Below, piece after piece: positions 8,733-16,269 of a DNA stretch of 64,000 nucleotides. This DNA comes from Microbacterium murale (GTDB lineage Bacteria; Actinomycetota; Actinomycetes; Actinomycetales; Microbacteriaceae). Position 1 is the first letter of the stretch, and every line of letters starts with the position of its first letter. The stretch covers positions 3,472,001 to 3,536,000 of the forward strand of contig NZ_JAUSXK010000001.1 of assembly GCF_030815955.1 (NCBI RefSeq), written 5' to 3'. Position numbers and translations under genes: made by a program. The notes under the pieces were generated by a model. That model worked only from the letters and a program-made list of their open reading frames with translations. It did no database searches and was not told the origin of the DNA.

Positions 8733-9504
8733 TCTTCTCGATCGGTCCCTGAGCGGGCGGCTCGTTGTAGACGCCTGCCAGTTCCTGACCGCTCAACGCG
8801 TGGATCGCCGTCATTATCTGGTCGGTCGCGAGCCGCCTCGCCTTGCCGCTGGTAGCGGCACCATGCACTGTCACGTCGATGGGATCACCGAAACGCACGG
8901 TGATGCGCTCCTTCAGCGACGGCATCTTCGCGCCTTTGGGCATGGCCTTGTCCGTGCCGATGAGTCCGACCGGCACCACGGGGGCCCCGGTCTGCAGGGC
9001 GAGGAAGGCTGCACCTGTGCGGCCCTTGTACAGGCGTCCGTCCGTGGAACGGGTGCCTTCGGGGTAGAGCGCGACGGCCAATCCCTCATCGAGCAGCTGG
9101 CGCTGCTGATCAAGAGCGTCAAGAGCAGCCTGACCGGCCCCGCGGCGCACCGGAATCGCGCCGATGGACTGGAAGAAGGTCCGCATGACCCCACCCTTGA
9201 ACCCGGTGCCCTCGAAGTACGTCGACTTGGCGAGGAAATGCACGGGACGGGGCGCGGCGACCGGAATCGCGATCGAGTCGATGAACGACAGATGATTGCT
9301 GGCGAAGATCACCGGGCCTTGGAGCGGGACGCGGTCGCGACCCTCGACGTGCGGCCGGTAGATGAGTCGCGCCAAGGAACCGATCACGGCTCGCCCGAGC
9401 GCATACGTGGCTCCGGCGCGACGAGGTGCAACGGCTTCCTCTGTCGTCTGCTCCTGATCCGATTCCACGGTCGGCTCGGGAACGGCAGACTGCTCAGAGG
9501 TCAT
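8701..9504 (-). CDS. plsC: 1-acyl-sn-glycerol-3-phosphate acyltransferase (PlsC family)
   Basis: A 267-residue acyltransferase. Motif I is SNHLSFIDS (His-x4-Asp), followed by FLAKSTYFEG, GAIPVRRGAG (motif II), LYPEGTRSTDG (motif III with the Glu-Gly-Thr-Arg core) and VPVGLIGTD (motif IV). It is expected to acylate lysophosphatidate to phosphatidate at the membrane. An N-terminal Thr/Glu-rich extension of about 30 residues precedes the domain. Several such enzymes usually exist in actinobacteria, so the acceptor may differ. The 3' end overlaps the osmC-type gene by 32 bp, antisense. Confidence 0.9.
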   Translation of the reverse strand: MTSEQSAVPEPTVESDQEQTTEEAVAPRRAGATYALGRAVIGSLARLIYRPHVEGRDRVPLQGPVIFASNHLSFIDSIAIPVAAPRPVHFLAKSTYFEGTGFKGGVMRTFFQSIGAIPVRRGAGQAALDALDQQRQLLDEGLAVALYPEGTRSTDGRLYKGRTGAAFLALQTGAPVVPVGLIGTDKAMPKGAKMPSLKERITVRFGDPIDVTVHGAATSGKARRLATDQIMTAIHALSGQELAGVYNEPPAQGPIEKIKQALPHERR

Positions 9505-9516
9505 CAGATCAGGCTA
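9505..9516 (-). promoter_or_regulatory. Leaderless-type -10 element for the PlsC-family gene
   Basis: Minus-strand TAGCCT (9511-9516), 6 nt (GATCTG), then ATG at 9504. Confidence 0.6.
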
Positions 9517-9649
9517 CTCCGCGATCCATGCCATCCGTGGAATGCGACCTGCACGGCGCTGCGGGGCATCGGGTGCGACTGCTCTCAGCGAGGGCAAAGG
9601 CGAATACGACAGTATGGAGTGTCCCTCCCCACGATCATGAGGTTTCACT

Positions 9650-10597
9650 GTGCGCAATCGCTCGCTCATCGCTCTGTCCACCATCGCCGTCGCGACCATG
9701 TTGCTCGCCGGATGCGCTGGCACAGAGGGCACGACAGGGGATGACGCCGAAACCCCGGCTGCCGACCTCTGCTCGGCAGCGGTCGAATCGGGTGACGCCT
9801 CTGACGGTGTGACCGTCGAGGGTGATTTCGGGACAGCATCTGAGGCGACGTTCGAGCTCGGCGCTCAGGTCGACGCAGCCGAGCGCACCGTGATCAGTGA
9901 GGGCGACGGCGACACGATCGCTGACGGTGACTACGTGCGCTACGCGCTGAGCGCCTTCGACGGAGACACGGGTGAACGCCTCGGCGACGCCGGCTACACG
10001 GATGGCGAGCTTCTTCCGGCCGCGCTGACGGCAGATGCACCGCTCGGCCAGCTCATCGGCTGTGCGAGCGTAGGCTCGCGACTCTCCATCGTGTTCCCGA
10101 CGACAGAGGACGCGGCAGCGCAGTACTACATCCTCGATGTGCTCGACATCGTTCCCACCGCTGCGTGGGGCGAGGAGCAGGCTCCCGTCGATGGAATGCC
10201 GGCCGTCACACTCGACGACGACGGGGCACCGACCGTCGAGATTCCGGATTCTGCAGCACCCACTGAGGTCCAGATCTCGGTGCTGAAGCAGGGCGACGGC
10301 ATCGCGGTGGGCGACGGCGACACCACGCTTCTCCAGTACCACGGTGTGGGCTGGGAGAACGGGGAGACGTTCGATTCCTCGTGGGCCAACGGTGCGCCGA
10401 TCACCAGCGAAGGCAACGGCTACGTCCCCGGGTTCGTACAGGCGCTCGCAGGGCAGAAGGTCGGCTCGCAGGTGCTGGTCGTCATCCCGCCGGCGGCCGG
10501 ATACGGCGAGGGCGAGATCAACGATGAAGATCTCAAGGGGCAGACGCTGGTCTTCGTGATCGACATCCTCGCCACGATGCACCCGGCAGCCGCCTGA
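9650..10597 (+). CDS. Secreted FKBP-type peptidyl-prolyl isomerase lipoprotein
   Basis: A 315-residue lipoprotein. The N-terminus (MRNRSLIALSTIAVATMLLAGC) is a type II signal peptide with the lipobox LLAGC, so Cys22 should be lipidated. Residues of about 190-310 form an FKBP domain (LLQYHGVGWENGETFDSSW, YVPGFVQALAGQKVGSQVLVVIPP, YGEG, LVFVIDIL). Residues of about 40-165 look like a second, degenerate FKBP-like half. It probably assists folding of exported proteins outside the membrane. The start is GTG at 9650 with GAGG at 9639-9642 as a ribosome binding site. A second, cytosolic FKBP lies at 57775-58143. Confidence 0.92.
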   Translation: MRNRSLIALSTIAVATMLLAGCAGTEGTTGDDAETPAADLCSAAVESGDASDGVTVEGDFGTASEATFELGAQVDAAERTVISEGDGDTIADGDYVRYALSAFDGDTGERLGDAGYTDGELLPAALTADAPLGQLIGCASVGSRLSIVFPTTEDAAAQYYILDVLDIVPTAAWGEEQAPVDGMPAVTLDDDGAPTVEIPDSAAPTEVQISVLKQGDGIAVGDGDTTLLQYHGVGWENGETFDSSWANGAPITSEGNGYVPGFVQALAGQKVGSQVLVVIPPAAGYGEGEINDEDLKGQTLVFVIDILATMHPAAA

Positions 10598-10636
10598 CCG
10601 ATCTCCTACCTCACCGCGTAGATCGCTGCCGCGCAA

Positions 10637-10648
10637 TAGGCTGACGGT
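10637..10648 (+). promoter_or_regulatory. Leaderless-type -10 element for dxr
   Basis: TAGGCT at 10637-10642, 6 nt (GACGGT), then ATG at 10649. Confidence 0.6.
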
Positions 10649-11731
10649 ATGCGTCGCATCATCGTCCTCGGCTCCACCGGCTCAATCGGCACGCAGGCAT
10701 TGGATGTGATCCGCGCCAATCCTCGTCGTTTCGAGCTGGTCGGGCTCGCTGCAGGCAGCGACGCCGAGTTGCTCGGCCAGCAGGCAGAGCAGTTCCAGGT
10801 CGAAGACACTGCTCTCGGCGCTGAGCAGGCCGAGCAGCTGGTCCGCGACGTCGATGCGGATGTCGTGCTCAACGCGATCACCGGATCGATCGGGCTGGGA
10901 TCCACGCTCGCGGCGCTCAAGGCCGGGCGCACGCTGGCTCTCGCCAACAAGGAGTCGTTGATCGTCGGCGGAGAACTGGTGAAGTCCTTGGCGGCAGAGG
11001 GACAGATCGTACCCGTCGACTCCGAGCACTCCGCGCTCGCGCAGGCATTGCGATCCGGGACGCACGATGAGATCAGGCGGCTCGTGGTCACGGCATCCGG
11101 CGGTCCCTTCCGCGGGCGCACACGCGATCAGATGGTGGCCGTCACACCGGCTGAGGCCCTCGCGCACCCGACCTGGGCGATGGGGCGCGTCGTCACGACC
11201 AACTCCGCCACGCTGGTGAACAAGGGCCTCGAGGTCATTGAGGCGCACCTGCTCTTCGATGTCGACTACGAGGACATCCAGGTGGTCGTGCATCCGCAGT
11301 CGATCGTCCACTCGATGGTCGAGTTCATCGACGGCTCCACGATTGCTCAGGCGTCACCGCCCGACATGAAATTGCCGATATCGCTGGCCCTCGACTGGCC
11401 GCACCGGATCGGAGGCGTCGGGCGTCCACTCGACTGGACTCAGGCGACCAGCTGGGACTTCGAGCCACTCGATGACTCGGCATTCCCGTCCGTCGGGCTC
11501 GCGAAGAGCGTGGGGCGCGCCGGACGCACGTTTCCCGCGGTCTTCAACGCCGCGAACGAGCAAGCCGTGGATGCGTTCCATGAAGGACGGTTGTCGTTCC
11601 TGGGAATCGTCGACACCATCGCCCGCGTCGTGGACGCTCATGAGGCGCCCGACCAGCTCACGATCGAGTCGCTCTCAGAAGCCGAGACCTGGGCACGCGC
11701 GACAGCGGATCGTCTGATCGCTGCATCCTGA
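10649..11731 (+). CDS. dxr: 1-deoxy-D-xylulose 5-phosphate reductoisomerase
   Basis: A 360-residue enzyme of the non-mevalonate (MEP) isoprenoid pathway that turns DXP into 2-C-methyl-D-erythritol 4-phosphate with NADPH. Motifs seen: [14 protein letters not shown] (NADPH loop), [21 protein letters not shown] (metal-binding Asp and Glu), [38 protein letters not shown] and [10 protein letters not shown]. Length is slightly short of the usual 380-400 because the C-terminus is trimmed. It belongs with ispG at 20148. In many actinobacteria dxr, the site-2 protease and ispG are adjacent; here other genes separate them. Confidence 0.97.
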   Translation: MRRIIVLGSTGSIGTQALDVIRANPRRFELVGLAAGSDAELLGQQAEQFQVEDTALGAEQAEQLVRDVDADVVLNAITGSIGLGSTLAALKAGRTLALANKESLIVGGELVKSLAAEGQIVPVDSEHSALAQALRSGTHDEIRRLVVTASGGPFRGRTRDQMVAVTPAEALAHPTWAMGRVVTTNSATLVNKGLEVIEAHLLFDVDYEDIQVVVHPQSIVHSMVEFIDGSTIAQASPPDMKLPISLALDWPHRIGGVGRPLDWTQATSWDFEPLDDSAFPSVGLAKSVGRAGRTFPAVFNAANEQAVDAFHEGRLSFLGIVDTIARVVDAHEAPDQLTIESLSEAETWARATADRLIAAS

Positions 11732-11755
11732 GCGCGACGCCCTTCTCAGCGCGGC

Positions 11756-13372
11756 TCAGTCGGGGTACGGCACCGGCCAGTGCGGCTCCGGCACCGGCCA
11801 GCCGGCATCGCGCAGCGCCCTGCGGGCGAGCTCGCGCGCGGAGTACGGCGTGCGAACGCCACGGATGTCCCGGTAGTCCTGGTGGCCGGGACCGGCCCAC
11901 AGGATCGCGTCGCCGTCACCGACGAGGCCGACCGCAGCGATGATCGCCTTCTCCGGTGGGGAGTACTCGTGGATCTCGGCATCCGGTCGCGCCATCCGCG
12001 CGCCCTCGATGAGCGTCGCGCGGATCGATTCCGGATCCTCGAACCGAGGGTGGTGGTCGGTGATGACGAGGATGTCGCTGCCCTCTACGGCCGTGCGTCC
12101 CATGTCGTGACGCTTGGTGGCATCACGGTCGCCGTCGGCGCCGAAGAGCATCAGCGTGCGTCCCGGTGTGACACGGCGGATTGCTGCCAGGGTCTTCTCG
12201 AAGGCGTCCGGTGAGTGGCCGAAGTCGACGAAGACGGCTGGGCCTCTCTCGCCGGACACGAGTTCGGTGCGTCCTGGCAGGTACGCATCGATGCGTCCGT
12301 CACGCTCGAGAGCGGCGGTGATGCGCTCCCATTCGTACCCGCCTTCGAGCAGCATGACGATAGCGAGCGCGGCGTTCGCCGCCATGTGCGGACCGATCAC
12401 GGGCACGACCGTGGTGAGGGTGCGTCCCTCGGGGCCGGACATCGTGAAGCGTGTGCCGCGCTGGCGTTCTTCGTCGATCGTCACCACCCAGTCGGCGCCT
12501 GCCGCAACGGATGCGTCCGCGGCGATCGCGGGGGTGCCGACGGTGACGACCGGGATCTCGGCGGCGGCGACGACATCCACGCCGGAGGCGGAGTCGAGGC
12601 AGATCACTGCGCGCCTGGCTCGGTCCGGCTTGAACAGAGGGAGCTTCGCGGCGAAGTACTCCTCCATGTCCGCATAGTCGTCCAGGTGGTCGTGGCTGAG
12701 GTTCGTGAAGCCGGCGACGTCGAACACGAGCCCGTCGACGCGCTTGCGCGACAGCGCCTGGGCGCTCACCTCAACGGCCACGGCCTCGACGTCTCGCTCG
12801 CGCATGAGCGCGAGGAGTGCATGCATCTCGGATGCTTCCGGTGTCGTCAGGCGGGAGATGATGACCTCACCGGCGATGTGCCGTTCGGCAGTCGACGACA
12901 GCCCGGTTATGACGCCGAGCTGGTCGAGGATCCCCTCCAGCAGATGCGACACGCTCGTCTTGCCGTTCGTTCCCGTCGTGGCGAAGAGCAGCGGCAGATC
13001 GTCCTCGGCACCGGTGCCGTACACCCAGGCGCTGAGCGCGCCGAGGACGCCACGGGGGTCATCCACGATCACTATGGGCAGGCCGATGTTGCCTGCGATG
13101 TCTGCGCCGGCCTCATCGGTGATGACGGCGACGGCGCCCTTCTCGGCGGCAGCGGCGGCGAACATCGCACCGTGCTGATTGACCCCCTGGATGGCGACGA
13201 AAGCCTCTCCGGCACGCAGATCAGCGGTCGCGAGAGTGATTCCGGTCAGGGTGACATTGCTGATCTCACCGCGGGTGGCGGTGGCGAATCGGGCGGCGAG
13301 ATCCGTCAGATTCCGCTGTGGCGGAGCTTCTGGACGGAGCACGGGAGGAAGGCTGGGCTGTGTGGTCGACAT
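11756..13372 (-). CDS. murE: MurE-type Mur ligase (UDP-MurNAc-tripeptide synthetase)
   Basis: A 538-residue Mur ligase with the ATP loop GTNGKTSVSHLLEG, the carbamylated-Lys region DYMEEYFAAKLPLF-like (ADMEEYFAAK), and C-terminal HSPDAFEKTLAAI and FGADGDRDATKR. The family adds the third residue, a diamino acid, to UDP-MurNAc-Ala-Glu during peptidoglycan synthesis. At the substrate-selecting position, where DAP-specific enzymes read DNPR, this protein has HHPR (residues 440-443). Microbacteriaceae commonly use lysine, ornithine or diaminobutyrate rather than DAP, so a different substrate is plausible (inference). It is away from any division/cell-wall cluster and convergent with dxr. Confidence 0.88.
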   Translation of the reverse strand: MSTTQPSLPPVLRPEAPPQRNLTDLAARFATATRGEISNVTLTGITLATADLRAGEAFVAIQGVNQHGAMFAAAAAEKGAVAVITDEAGADIAGNIGLPIVIVDDPRGVLGALSAWVYGTGAEDDLPLLFATTGTNGKTSVSHLLEGILDQLGVITGLSSTAERHIAGEVIISRLTTPEASEMHALLALMRERDVEAVAVEVSAQALSRKRVDGLVFDVAGFTNLSHDHLDDYADMEEYFAAKLPLFKPDRARRAVICLDSASGVDVVAAAEIPVVTVGTPAIAADASVAAGADWVVTIDEERQRGTRFTMSGPEGRTLTTVVPVIGPHMAANAALAIVMLLEGGYEWERITAALERDGRIDAYLPGRTELVSGERGPAVFVDFGHSPDAFEKTLAAIRRVTPGRTLMLFGADGDRDATKRHDMGRTAVEGSDILVITDHHPRFEDPESIRATLIEGARMARPDAEIHEYSPPEKAIIAAVGLVGDGDAILWAGPGHQDYRDIRGVRTPYSARELARRALRDAGWPVPEPHWPVPYPD

Positions 13373-13384
13373 GGCATCACAATG
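13373..13384 (-). promoter_or_regulatory. Possible leaderless-type hexamer for the MurE-type gene
   Basis: Minus-strand CATTGT (13379-13384), 6 nt (GATGCC), then ATG at 13372. The hexamer is a weaker match but the spacing is standard for the window. Confidence 0.4.
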
Positions 13385-13395
13385 ATCTCACGAGA

Positions 13396-13433
13396 GGCCG
13401 CCCGGAGCGCGCTCAGGCACACCACGGGCGGCC
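13396..13433 (-). terminator. Inverted repeat after the YcnI-like gene
   Basis: GGCCGCCCG (13396-13404) pairs perfectly with CGGGCGGCC (13425-13433) across a 20-nt loop, just past the stop of the ycnI-type gene. It probably separates that gene from the downstream MurE-type gene. Confidence 0.5.
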
Positions 13434-13444
13434 GCTCACAAGGG

Positions 13445-14098
13445 TCAGGCCGAGCGGCGGTAGGCGAGTACGGCGACGACGAGCGCGGCGATGCCTGCCA
13501 GCAGGCCTGCACCGCCGAGGATGACGCTCGCGGGGGACGCTTCCGACGTCTCCTGCTGTGCGTCCGAATGTGCCGCGTGAGCGGAATCCGTCGCGCTGTC
13601 GCCGTCGGCGGCCACGGTCACGACCGGTGCAGGCGAGTCGAGGTCGTGCGGGTCGGAGCCTTCCTCTGCGAGCTCCACCCACTCATTCACGCCGCTCTCG
13701 CACTGCTGCTCCACGGGGAACGCCAGCGATTCCGGCGCATCCTCGCCGAGCTGCACCGCCATGCTCGCGGTTCCCTGCAGGCCGCTGGGGATCGGGGCGA
13801 CGGCCGTGTACGTCACGGCGGAGACGAGACCGTTGTCCGCGCGCTCGACGGCGATGTCCCAGTTGCTGTCGACTGTGGGGGCGACGGATGCCAGGCCTTC
13901 CGGCATCGTGATCCGCAATGCGGTCGTGGGGGACTCCTCACAACCATGAGTGAATGCGAAGGTCAGCACGGTGGAGCCGCCGGGTTCGAGGGCATCGGGG
14001 CTGACACCGACGTGTGCCTGGGCAGCGGCGGGCGCGGCCAGGACGATGCCTGCAGCGAGGGCGGCGACGAGCGCGCCGCGACGGGTGATTCGAGACAT
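13445..14098 (-). CDS. YcnI-family (DUF1775) secreted copper-binding protein
   Basis: A 217-residue exported protein. A signal peptide with twin Arg (RITRRGALVAALAAG...AAQA) is followed immediately by HVGVSPDALEPGG. A His directly after the cleavage site is the copper-binding 'histidine brace' residue known from Bacillus YcnI. The DUF1775 domain continues with TLRITMPEG-like (ALRITMPEG) and W-containing NWDIAVER. A C-terminal segment (ILGGAGLLAGIAALVVAVLAYRR) anchors it to the membrane. It likely binds or passes copper outside the cell. Ribosome binding site AGGAG lies 8 nt before the ATG. The upstream membrane gene (14207-14776) is on the same strand with a 108-bp gap. Confidence 0.88.
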   Translation of the reverse strand: MSRITRRGALVAALAAGIVLAAPAAAQAHVGVSPDALEPGGSTVLTFAFTHGCEESPTTALRITMPEGLASVAPTVDSNWDIAVERADNGLVSAVTYTAVAPIPSGLQGTASMAVQLGEDAPESLAFPVEQQCESGVNEWVELAEEGSDPHDLDSPAPVVTVAADGDSATDSAHAAHSDAQQETSEASPASVILGGAGLLAGIAALVVAVLAYRRSA

Positions 14099-14206
14099 GA
14101 GAGTTCTCCTGTGTTCGGGTGCAGAGCAGATTCTGCGTGCGGGCGCGCGGATGGCGCGCTGAACCGCGAAGGATGCCGTGTCACGGCAGTGAACATGTGC
14201 GACTGG

Positions 14207-14776
14207 TCAGCCGCGGGAGAAGACCGGAGGCCCGCGCCGGGATATGTCTCCGGTGAGCAGGCTGGTGATCGCGTTGCGCGCGGTGATCGCGAAGGATGCC
14301 GGCACGGGCCAGTCGGCGTGCAGTCGTGGCATCCGCGTCCGCAGCAGAGCATGCACCCATCGCGCGATGATGCGCATCAACTGCTCGCCGCGCCAGAGCA
14401 ACGCGATAGTGAGGGCGGCGGCCACGACGTGCGCGCCGAGCATCCCGGCATCCGGTGTGACGGTCGAGGTCAGTGGATCCAGCGTCATCACGTGATGATG
14501 GCCCGCACTGACAGTGGGTGCCGCGGTCGCACCGAGCACGACGAAGAGCACATGGAAGACGGTCTGCGAGACCACCACGGCAGCGCTCAAACGTGCCATT
14601 CCTGGTGTGCGCCCGACCAGCAGTGCTGCGAGCGGGGAGAGGAAGACACTGAGCGCGATGACCAGCAATGGATGCGGAGGCGCACCACCGCCGATCGTGT
14701 GCGAGACGGCGGCGATGATCGTCGCGATCGACGATGCAGCTGCTCCGCGGAGGAGTCGCAGCTGCCGAGAGGTCAC
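14207..14776 (-). CDS. Polytopic membrane protein next to ycnI, possible copper-related
   Basis: A 189-residue protein with about five hydrophobic segments and a His cluster in an outward-looking loop (SAGHHHVMTLDP). I do not recognise a named domain. Proteins of this kind often sit beside DUF1775/YcnI genes in actinobacteria, and the HHH loop would fit metal binding, but that is inference. The C-terminal third is basic (RIIARWVHALLRTRMPRLHAD). Start GTG at 14776 fits a promoter hexamer 6 nt upstream; it is back-to-back with the divergent rseP-type gene. Confidence 0.7.
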   Translation of the reverse strand: MTSRQLRLLRGAAASSIATIIAAVSHTIGGGAPPHPLLVIALSVFLSPLAALLVGRTPGMARLSAAVVVSQTVFHVLFVVLGATAAPTVSAGHHHVMTLDPLTSTVTPDAGMLGAHVVAAALTIALLWRGEQLMRIIARWVHALLRTRMPRLHADWPVPASFAITARNAITSLLTGDISRRGPPVFSRG

Positions 14777-14788
14777 GGTTCCAGCCTA
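14777..14788 (-). promoter_or_regulatory. Leaderless-type -10 element for the 14207-14776 membrane gene
   Basis: Minus-strand TAGGCT (14783-14788), 6 nt (GGAACC), then GTG at 14776. Confidence 0.6.
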
Positions 14789-14815
14789 TGCGGCGGATTC
14801 CTAGTTCGCGCGCAG

Positions 14816-14827
14816 TAGCGTTGGGAC
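14816..14827 (+). promoter_or_regulatory. Leaderless-type -10 element for the rseP-like gene
   Basis: TAGCGT at 14816-14821, 6 nt (TGGGAC), then GTG at 14828. Confidence 0.6.
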
Positions 14828-16138
14828 GTGGAAATCCTGTTGTACGTCGCCGGCATCCTGTTCATGCTGGTCGGGCTCGGTCTATCGATCGGTCTGCACG
14901 AGGTGGGCCATCTCGTGCCGGCGAAGCTGTTCGGCGTGCGCGTGGGGCAGTACATGATCGGCTTCGGTCCACGTCTCTGGTCGAAGAAGATCGGCGAGAC
15001 CGAGTACGGATTCAAGGTTCTTCCCCTCGGCGGATTCATCTCGATGTCGGGTATGTATCCAGCATCCGAGGGCAAGCCGGTGCGCGGTCTTTTCCGCACC
15101 CTCGTGCAGGATGCGAGATCGGCGAACGACGAGACCATCGCGGAGGGCGCTGAAGAGCGCGTCTTCTACAAGCTGCCGGTATGGAAGCGCATCGTCGTGA
15201 TGCTCGGCGGCCCGATCATGAACCTGATCCTTGCCATCATCATCTTCACCGTGCTGGCATCCGGAATCGGTCTCCAGCAGGGCACGACGACCATCGCAGG
15301 CGTCAACGAGTGCGTGCTCCCCGCAGGCACGTCGCAGACCGAGTGCGAGCCGGGCGATCCTGCGACGCCGGCGGCTGAGGCGGGGGTGCTGCCTGGGGAT
15401 GTACTGGTCTCGGTGGACGGAACTCCGGTTTCGACGTTCGCCGAAGCGACGGAGATCGTGCAGGCTGCTCCTGGGCAGCAGCTCGATATGGTCGTGCTGC
15501 GCGACGGCGAGAACGTGGATCTGACGATCACACCCATTGCCGCGGAACGTGAACTCACGGATGCCTCGGGGCAGCCATTGCTCGACGACGACGGCACGCA
15601 GGTCGTCGCTGAGGTGGGCTACGTGGGCATGCTCTCGCAGATGGGTTACGTGCCGCAGCCGATCGGTACCGGGGCCGAGCTCGCGGGCGAGAACGTCGGG
15701 CGCGTGGTGGGCCTGATCGCGACGCTGCCGGTCAAGCTGTGGGGCGTCGGGGTGTCGCTGTTCACGGGCGCCGACCGCGACCCGAGCGGGCCGTTGAGCG
15801 TGGTCGGGGTCGGCCGTCTCGCGGGCGAGGTCGCCGCGACGGACGCTCCGGTGCTGAACCGGTTCGTCGTGCTGCTCAACCTGCTCGGATCACTCAACAT
15901 CGCCCTGTTCGTCTTCAACCTGATCCCGCTGCTGCCCCTGGACGGCGGGCACGTGGTCGTCGCTCTGTGGGACGGCATCCGGCGCGCCTGGGCAAAGTTG
16001 TTCCGTCGTCCGCCGCCCGCACCGGTGGACGCGACGCGGCTGGTGCCGCTGACGGTGATCGTGGCGGTGCTGCTGATCGGAATGGGCGCGCTGCTGATGA
16101 TCGCGGATCTCGTGAACCCGGTCGACCTGCTCGGCTAG
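14828..16138 (+). CDS. rseP: Site-2 protease, M50 family (RseP/Rip1-like)
   Basis: A 436-residue intramembrane zinc protease. HEVGH at residues 24-28 in the first transmembrane helix is the HExxH zinc site; the second ligand lies in NLIPLLPLDGGH near residue 365. A PDZ-like domain sits between (PGDVLVSVDGTPVSTFAEATE). The enzyme cleaves single-pass membrane proteins such as anti-sigma factors in the bilayer. In mycobacteria the homologue Rip1 lies between dxr and ispG; here the same three genes are in this order but are separated. GTG start at 14828 fits both the promoter spacing and the first helix. Confidence 0.94.
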   Translation: MEILLYVAGILFMLVGLGLSIGLHEVGHLVPAKLFGVRVGQYMIGFGPRLWSKKIGETEYGFKVLPLGGFISMSGMYPASEGKPVRGLFRTLVQDARSANDETIAEGAEERVFYKLPVWKRIVVMLGGPIMNLILAIIIFTVLASGIGLQQGTTTIAGVNECVLPAGTSQTECEPGDPATPAAEAGVLPGDVLVSVDGTPVSTFAEATEIVQAAPGQQLDMVVLRDGENVDLTITPIAAERELTDASGQPLLDDDGTQVVAEVGYVGMLSQMGYVPQPIGTGAELAGENVGRVVGLIATLPVKLWGVGVSLFTGADRDPSGPLSVVGVGRLAGEVAATDAPVLNRFVVLLNLLGSLNIALFVFNLIPLLPLDGGHVVVALWDGIRRAWAKLFRRPPPAPVDATRLVPLTVIVAVLLIGMGALLMIADLVNPVDLLG

Positions 16139-16200
16139 GCGCTCCACGTTGCTCGGTACGCGCCGCCACTCTTCCTCCACAAGTGCGCGTTCTTGGGTGG

Positions 16201-16209
16201 TTATCCACG
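16201..16209 (+). other. Single DnaA-box-like nonamer upstream of the DUF222/HNH gene
   Basis: TTATCCACG matches eight of nine bases of the TTATCCACA consensus. It lies in the 131-bp gap before the HNH gene. One isolated box does not make an origin; it may be chance or part of a sequence carried with this gene family. Confidence 0.25.
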
Positions 16210-16257
16210 GGTGGTGAATGTGGTCTGATCTGGGGTTTGAATGTCGGTGGCCCTGGG

Positions 16258-16269
16258 TTGAATGGGGGT
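16258..16269 (+). promoter_or_regulatory. Possible leaderless-type hexamer for the HNH gene
   Basis: TTGAAT at 16258-16263, then 6 nt (GGGGGT), then ATG at 16270. The hexamer is atypical; the spacing is the standard one. Confidence 0.35.

Noticed and set aside
12215..14818. An 867-codon plus-strand frame opposite the MurE-type and YcnI-type genes
   Set aside because: Low-complexity Arg/Gly/His-rich translation with no motif; the minus-strand genes are well supported.
16201..16209. TTATCCACG considered as part of a replication origin
   Set aside because: Only one DnaA-like nonamer, no AT-rich unwinding element and no dnaA or dnaN nearby.
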